The position numbers were made by a program, and so were the translations under genes. The notes beneath the pieces are model-generated. The model worked only from the letters and a program-made list of their open reading frames with translations, was not told where the DNA came from and did not search any database. DNA of 64,000 nt, taken from contig NW_022985163.1 in assembly GCF_010093535.1 (NCBI RefSeq), positions 2,232,712-2,296,711 on the forward strand. The letters are read 5' to 3'. Every line of letters begins with the position of its first letter. Position 1 is the first letter of the stretch. Of the stretch, positions 59,023 through 64,000 are shown one piece after another. Source of the DNA: Lindgomyces ingoldianus (lineage: Eukaryota; Ascomycota; Dothideomycetes; Pleosporales; Lindgomycetaceae).

Positions 59023-59219
59023 ACCTTTTATTAAAGACTTACTAGTTTACTTATTTCTTTTTTAATCTACTAGAGTTTTTTAATGTTGTTCTAAATTATA
59101 TTAATCTGTTTTACTAGAACAGCTTTACTTTAGGTTAGAACTTCTGTAGATCCTAATAAGGCTATGTAGGCTATGTTAGTATCTAAGTTATGTTATGTAG
59201 TTATACTTTTTAAAAGGGG
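59023..59219 (-). pseudogene. A2 leader/gag strip between F1 and F2
   Basis: 197 bp complementary to A1 27550-27735 (for example CTTACTAGTTTACTTATTTC, versus A1's complement). Shows that both fold-back copies inserted into A2. Confidence 0.8.
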
Positions 59220-59221
59220 TA

Positions 59222-60322
59222 ACGTACTTCATGGGCGAGTTGCTCACACACCTAAGTTGCTTACTTTTGCTAAGACCCTACTAAACTACCCTTTCTACAC
59301 TAATGTATTCCCTATAACACTACTTAGACGCGCTAAAAGAATATTAGATACAGCTTACACTCTAAGCTTTTAAATAAGACATAAAACTCTTAAAAAAAAT
59401 GTGCTATAGCTATATATAAGGTTTTATAAAAAATAATAAATAACTATAGCACTAGACAACTTTTATAAGCTAATTCTACAGCTAAATTATAAAAGCTAAG
59501 TAATAAAAAAAAGTAGGTAATTATTAAGACTATACTTAAGCTATATGCACAAGGAATTTCCTCTTAAATAGCATTTATAGCTAATATAGCTAATTCTTTA
59601 TGTGCTAAGCATAATCTAGGCTATGTTTACATAAACTAGCCTAGTATGTTTATAAAGTGTTATTTAGAGCTTAAAGTAACATTTAAGTGTAAGTATAACT
59701 ATAAAAGAGCTTTTTATAAGAGTCTTAAGGTAATTTAAGGCAGGTTTAGCCTTATAAAGAATATTAAAGCTAAGTATAGCATCTAGAATAATAACATGTA
59801 TAACTTTAGTAAAATAAGGTTTATAATTAGCTAAATATTTTTTAACTATACTTACACTTAAAACTTTACTTTAAGCTTTAAATAACGCTTTACAAACATA
59901 CTAGGCTAGTTTATGCAAACATAGCCTAAATTACGCTTAGCGCGCAAAGAATTAGCTATATTAGCTATAAATGCTATCTAAGGGGAAATTCCTTATGCAT
60001 ATAGCTTAAGTATAGTCTTAATAATTACCTACTTTTTTTTATTACCTAGCCTTTATAATTTAGCTGTAGAATTAGCTTATAAAGGTTATCTAGTGCTATA
60101 GTTATTTGTTATTTTTTATAAGACTTTATATATAGCTATAGCACATTTCTTTAAGAGTTTTATGTCTTATTTAAAAGCTTAGAGCATAAGCTGTATCTAA
60201 CATTCTTTTAGCGCGTCTAAGTAGTGTTGTAGGGAATGCATTAGTGTAGGAAGGGTAGTTTAGTAGGGTCTTGGCAAAAGTAAGCAACTCAGGTGTGTGA
60301 GCAACTCGCCTATGAAGTACGT
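59222..60322. mobile_element. Fold-back element F2, 1101 bp
   Basis: TA on both sides (59220-59221, 60323-60324). Same arms as F1, but the loop is in the opposite orientation (its start is the complement of F1's loop end), so F2 inserted the other way round. Confidence 0.92.
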
Positions 60323-60332
60323 TAGTGTTTAA

Positions 60333-60926
60333 TGTTATAATCCTTACTTCCTAGAAGCACTTAAGTTAATAATGTTCTTATAAAAGAGGGGAGTAGAACA
60401 GATAATAGAGGCTAACAGTAGGGTCTACAGTCCTACGTAAGAGCTATTAGGCTAATAGAGGAAGTAAAGGTGACTAGATTATAGTTTACTCTATTTACAG
60501 CAGTATAGTAGCTAGGTTAAACAGTCCTGTTAGACAAGGTTAGAGGTATATATGTTATAAGATATATAAATAGTATTATAGCTCTTTAAAAAGCTAAATG
60601 CTACTTAGTCTATATAAAGAATAAACTAAACATTAAACACACCTCTTAGAAGTTATTTAAAATAGAGACTATATACATGTATAAAGAGCGCTAAGGCGAG
60701 TTAGACAAGTTTACATAAGCCTGCTAAGAAGAGCTTTATAGGCTCTCTTAGACTCTGTTAGACTTGTGGCCTGCTCTTTTATTAGACAACACATTCTTCC
60801 ATCACTGCAGGCAGCTGCGCAGCCTCTGTGTTCTCCGATTGGTCCATAAGCGAGCCCTGCTCCAACCTGATACGATTGTGGAGCACCGCGGATGGAGTTA
60901 CGCTGGTCCAACTGTAGACTGTAACA
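60333..60926 (-). repeat. A2 5' LTR
   Basis: TGTTATAATCCTTACTTCC...ACTGTAACA, complement of the A LTR, about 594 bp. Outer end (60770-60926) little mutated. Confidence 0.9.
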
Positions 60927-63067
60927 CAAATCTCCTTAATAACCTTAAGCTGCAGAGAGTACCACTGCAGCTTACTCTAATAACCTAACCTCTACTTATT
61001 CCTCTAGCGCTTGTCTAGCTTAGCAATAGAAGGCTAGCCCTACAGGCCTACTGTCTATTTGCGCTAGAGATCCTCCACAGTCCTCACAGCGCGGCACATG
61101 CAATGCTTTAGTGCAGGTTCTAGCTCAGGCGCCAGCTCAAGCGCTGCTGGCAGAGGCGATGGGCTAGGCGAGCGCGCAGACGGCGTAGGCGCGATGCTGG
61201 CCTGGGCAGAGGTATACCTGCTTGAATCTACGTCTGCCAGCGACGGCGGCGCAGCTGCTGTGTGCCTGAGTGGAGGTGGTGGCAGCAGCAGACCGCCCTG
61301 CGCCTGCAACGCCTCCAGGCAGAACATAAGGCTGCTAGACATAAGCACCTGCAGCTGCTAAGACTATAATCTCTACAGCTTACACACATAATTAAGCTTT
61401 TTTTTAAGCTCTCTTTTAAGCTCTTTTATTTACTACTTATTTTAAGCATCTAGCGCTTAGAGCTAGTTAGCAAGTAAGGGTATTACCTAGTACAGGACTA
61501 ATAGCTAACTAGGAGCTACCTCTGTGTTAAAAGACACATTAATGTCCTAAGTAAAAGCAGCGTACGCTCTATGCTAGAACACTAGGTGGTTCTACATAGG
61601 GTGGCTAGGGAAGTGCTAGCGCAGTGTAACTAAGTTTTAAAGGATTACCTTTCTAAAGTAGAGTAGTAAGCTTATAAGGCCCTCTACAGCTAGGTTGTTA
61701 ATCTAGGTAGTATGTAAGCTAAAGCAGCCCTTCTACACATTAAGCTTTAGCTAGATAAAAGACAGAAGCTTATCTAAAGGCGTAACAGCTATGTAAGAGA
61801 TCTTAAAGTAGCTTATCTATAGTAGATAGCTAGCTATAGACCTTATAAACTTTTATAGTAGTAAGTTAAAGTAGTAGCTAACTATTTACTTTTAATTTTA
61901 CTTACTTACTTACTAAATTTAATTTTTACTAACTTTTTTAAGCTTTACTAGCTTAGCTGCTTTACTATATAAAAAGTAAGTTTTTTTTTAAAATAAAATT
62001 TTAGTGTAACTATACGCCTTTACAACTTAGTTGCGCTAGGAGTTGTAAAAAAAGGCTGCTATATAATTACTTATGCTAGCCTTAATTAGCTATATGCAGT
62101 ACTAGGCTAAGCACTTACTAAAGTTAGAAAAGAGCTTGTTGCCTAGGTTCTAGTAATAAAGTAGGTAAAAGGCTAGGCTACTAAGCATGTAAAGAATTAG
62201 CTTTTTATACTACAGCGCGCTTATTATTTTAAGCTAGCTATGCTAGTTCTACTTACTTACACAAGTAGTAAATATTAAAGGCATGTAGTGTGTAAGGCTT
62301 TCTATTTTAAACTTAAAAGTAAACAGGTCTAAAATCTCTATAAAACAGCAGTTACCTCTACACATAAGCATATAGTAGCCTAGCATAAGATTAACTAGTG
62401 TATAGAAGTAACACTTTACTGTTACTAAAGACAAGCTTGCGTCTGCGCTATTTATCTACAGCTTACTACAGAGCTGCTTAAACTTATCCTTAGTGTAGCT
62501 GTTAAGTAGCGTGTTTTTACTTTTATTAGCATACTGCTTTTAATCTTACTAGGCATCCTTACACTATAAAAACCTAAGGTACTCCCTTACACTGTCTACA
62601 CATAGTAATAGGTAGCTATTTATGCCTAGCGCCTTCTGCTTTTACTAGAGGTTAGTAATAGCTATAATATAAGTATAAACTAAGTGCTAGGTAAAACATG
62701 TTTTATTTTAAAAAAACATTACTTTTTACTTTACAAAACCTAGTTTTTAAAAGCTAGTTTATAACTTTTTTAACTAAAAAAAGTAGTAGCTTTTTTTTTA
62801 TAATAGTGCTACTATTACAGTACTGCTTTCTCTTACAAAACGCCTAGACACAGGAGTTAGCACAGACACAGACACACAGATAGGCAGGCAGGCAGGCAAG
62901 AATACTACCTTAAATTCCTTCTGCTTTAGAACATAGACCTAGTGCGTATTCTCTAGCTACTACTTGTAAATTATAGCTAGAATATAGTGCGCATTAGCGC
63001 GCAGCTTAGCGTTGTTTGCAATGTTAACGTCTGTGCGCTTGCAACGCGCCCTGCGCTGTAGACCCAT
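60927..63067 (-). pseudogene. Crypton-type Ndc10-like tyrosine recombinase with GCR1_C end (RIP-damaged)
   Basis: Minus strand from ATG 63067-63065 (MGLQRRARCKRTDVNIANNA), LENTH.VYVLKQKEFK, then a 65-nt GT-AG intron (62908-62844) holding a GGCA microsatellite, then FCKRKQY, QKALGINSYLLLCVDSVREY, LSLVTVKCYFYTLVNLMLGY, IEILDLFTFKF and HYMPLIFTTCVSKQNQHS (the Ndc10_II/YR-type domain, 62640-62230). Then a degraded strip to about 61800 (KAAKLVKLKKVSKN, VTPLDKLLS). A well-preserved Pro/Ala/Ser-rich linker follows (61348-61100), and the GCR1_C-like MCRAVRTVEDL...PSIAKLDKR...LQWYSLQLKVIKEI. Truncated by the A2 LTR at 60926. Stops are RIP-type. Confidence 0.8.
62876..62899. repeat. GGCA microsatellite within the Crypton intron
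   Basis: AGGCAGGCAGGCAGGCA preceded by a CAGACACAGACACA run. Lies wholly inside the inferred intron. Confidence 0.7.
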
Positions 63068-63740
63068 GCTCGCGCCCCCTAAGTAAGTGTGTACAGTAAG
63101 GGAGGGTATGATGATGATGATGTCTTTATTACGCCCGGCTCTAGCCTAGAGGGCACTAGTGTGTTATTACCTAAGCGCTTCCTTAGTGATGGCTTAACTC
63201 CTTGTAGCCCTTACATGCCTCCTGCTCTGCTATCTAGTGTAGTTGTTATATATCCCTCTAATTATAATTTATAGCAAGTGTTCTTAAAGTCTTTTTTTTA
63301 AGTGTTTAAAGTTCTTTTATTAGTAAGTAAAGCAGAGCCTACTATTATATAAAGTTAGTATTAAGTGTCTCTTTTTTACTATTATCTTTATAGTTTTAGG
63401 TTTCTATCTTCTTTCTTACTTTAGGCAGCCTGTTGCTATTGCGTACCTAACTGTTATCTTTACTATGTTAATGTCTAGCAACTATTTTACTAGGTCTGCT
63501 AGTGCCTTTTCCTTTAGAAAAAAAAGAAGGTTTTCTTTTTTAGTCTTTATTTACTAAAGCATTTATATTTAAAGTGTGTCTTATTTTTAGCATTAGAAAA
63601 AAAAGTGCTAAATAGTTTCTTTTACCTAACTATATATGCACATGTTTAAGTCTACAGCTTTTATTTAGTTTAAGTATATATTTAGCTATGTTATTCTAGT
63701 TTATTAGCAGAGCTTGCTCTGCTTATTATATTCGGGTTTG
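63068..63740. other. AT-rich stretch, unassigned
   Basis: Upstream of the Crypton start. Holds an ATGATGATGATGATG run at 63108-63121 and a 61-codon open frame (63089-63274) that resembles nothing I know. Possibly another degraded element; no ends found. Confidence 0.35.
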
Positions 63741-64000
63741 CAGAACGAAAAGTTTAGCAGAATCTCCTCTTTTGGACGCGCTAGTTAGTCAGAATTTCTT
63801 CGGATAAACCCCGGTAACGCTGTTTCTCTGTTAGCTTATGTGTTTCTTATATTCTTTTTTAAAAAAAATGTATACCTAATGTAAGTGCACCTTTATGCTA
63901 ATTTGCATGCAGTTTGCTCTAGCATGCGTTGTGTAAAACATATTTAAATTATGGTTAGTTGCGTCTGTTCCACCTCTCTAGCCACATCGGTGTGTCGGGG
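63741..64000. other. Return toward normal composition
   Basis: GC rises near 63730-63820 and again after 63960. No gene recognised before the window ends. Confidence 0.4.

Larger units (their letters stand above)
57013..60926 (-). mobile_element. Partial inverted copy of chromovirus A (A2)
   Basis: Reverse complement of A1's 5' end: LTR 60333-60926 (about 594 bp), leader, gag up to the zinc knuckle (57010-57110). Truncated at G; pol and the second LTR are absent. Split by fold-back copies F1 and F2. Confidence 0.88.

Noticed and set aside
59173..59373. 66-codon plus frame
   Set aside because: Runs from A2 leader into the F2 arm; chance opening across two elements.
61098..61361. Plus-strand Gly/Ser-rich frame
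   Set aside because: Antisense of the Pro/Ala/Ser linker of the Crypton-like protein, whose neighbouring domains read on the minus strand.
15561..63740. Integrated virus or organellar DNA as the source of the AT-rich block
   Set aside because: LTR pairs, TSDs and retrotransposon domain order account for most of it; the AT bias is directional C-to-T mutation.

Overview
This is a window from a filamentous ascomycete (Pezizomycotina). The evidence is short GT-AG introns (46-167 nt), fungal gene families (fungal rhodopsin-domain protein, patatin NLR, Crypton/Ndc10-like recombinase, Tad1-like LINE, chromoviruses), and a two-compartment structure: a gene-bearing part of ordinary composition (1 to about 15.56 kb) joined to about 48 kb of AT-rich repeats whose coding regions are full of C-to-T and G-to-A stop codons, the mark of repeat-induced point mutation (RIP). 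A Dothideomycete is my guess, but the sequence does not prove it.

Gene-bearing part. CENP-O kinetochore subunit (minus, cut by the left edge) and an acetyl-CoA transporter AT-1/SLC33A1 homologue (plus, 3 exons, 699 aa) diverge from a shared 428-bp intergene. A 4-exon 2-Cys peroxiredoxin follows (229 aa). Then comes decayed accessory sequence: a protein-kinase-like relic, and a patatin/NB-ARC NLR locus whose patatin end is still open (3 exons, both catalytic motifs present) while its NB-ARC part is frameshifted and stopped. About 3.5 kb with no recognised gene precedes a 3-exon fungal-rhodopsin-domain membrane protein (438 aa).

Repeat part. It is a stack of elements inserted into one another; I could parse most of it from matched LTRs and exact target-site duplications (TSDs). 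A Tad1-like LINE relic was cut by chromovirus A1 (LTRs 591/591 bp, TSD CTTAC, 17708-43217). A1's 5' LTR was cut by chromovirus B (LTRs 618/618, TSD GTGTG). B's LTR was cut by solo LTR C1 (TSD ACTCC/ACTCT), and C1 by the 886-bp TIR element D (8-bp TSD CAATTTTC). B also holds solo LTR C2 (TSD ACACT). A1's interior was cut by fold-back element F3 (TSD TA), and F3 by chromovirus E (LTRs 599/599, TSD GTTGC). To the right, the LINE carries solo LTR C3 (TSD CAAAG) and a partial A LTR (A3). A Ty1/copia-like element G follows, with chromovirus H inside it (LTRs 318/318, TSD CCTGC). A second, inverted A copy (A2) carries two more fold-back copies. A Crypton-type Ndc10-like recombinase relic, truncated by A2, follows. 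Normal composition returns near the right end.

Most notable points: (i) elements A, B and E each carry, next to the 3' LTR and facing pol, the same cysteine-rich/coiled-coil ORF; (ii) in every full-length element the outer element ends are almost unmutated while the identical inner LTR sequence is heavily mutated, so RIP stops short of element edges; (iii) the fold-back element is almost entirely a ~478-bp-arm palindrome and coincides with the only assembly gap; (iv) G has mismatched flanks and marks a rearrangement; (v) solo LTR family C carries a variable decamer array. No tRNA, rRNA, CRISPR or intact transposase/polymerase was seen.
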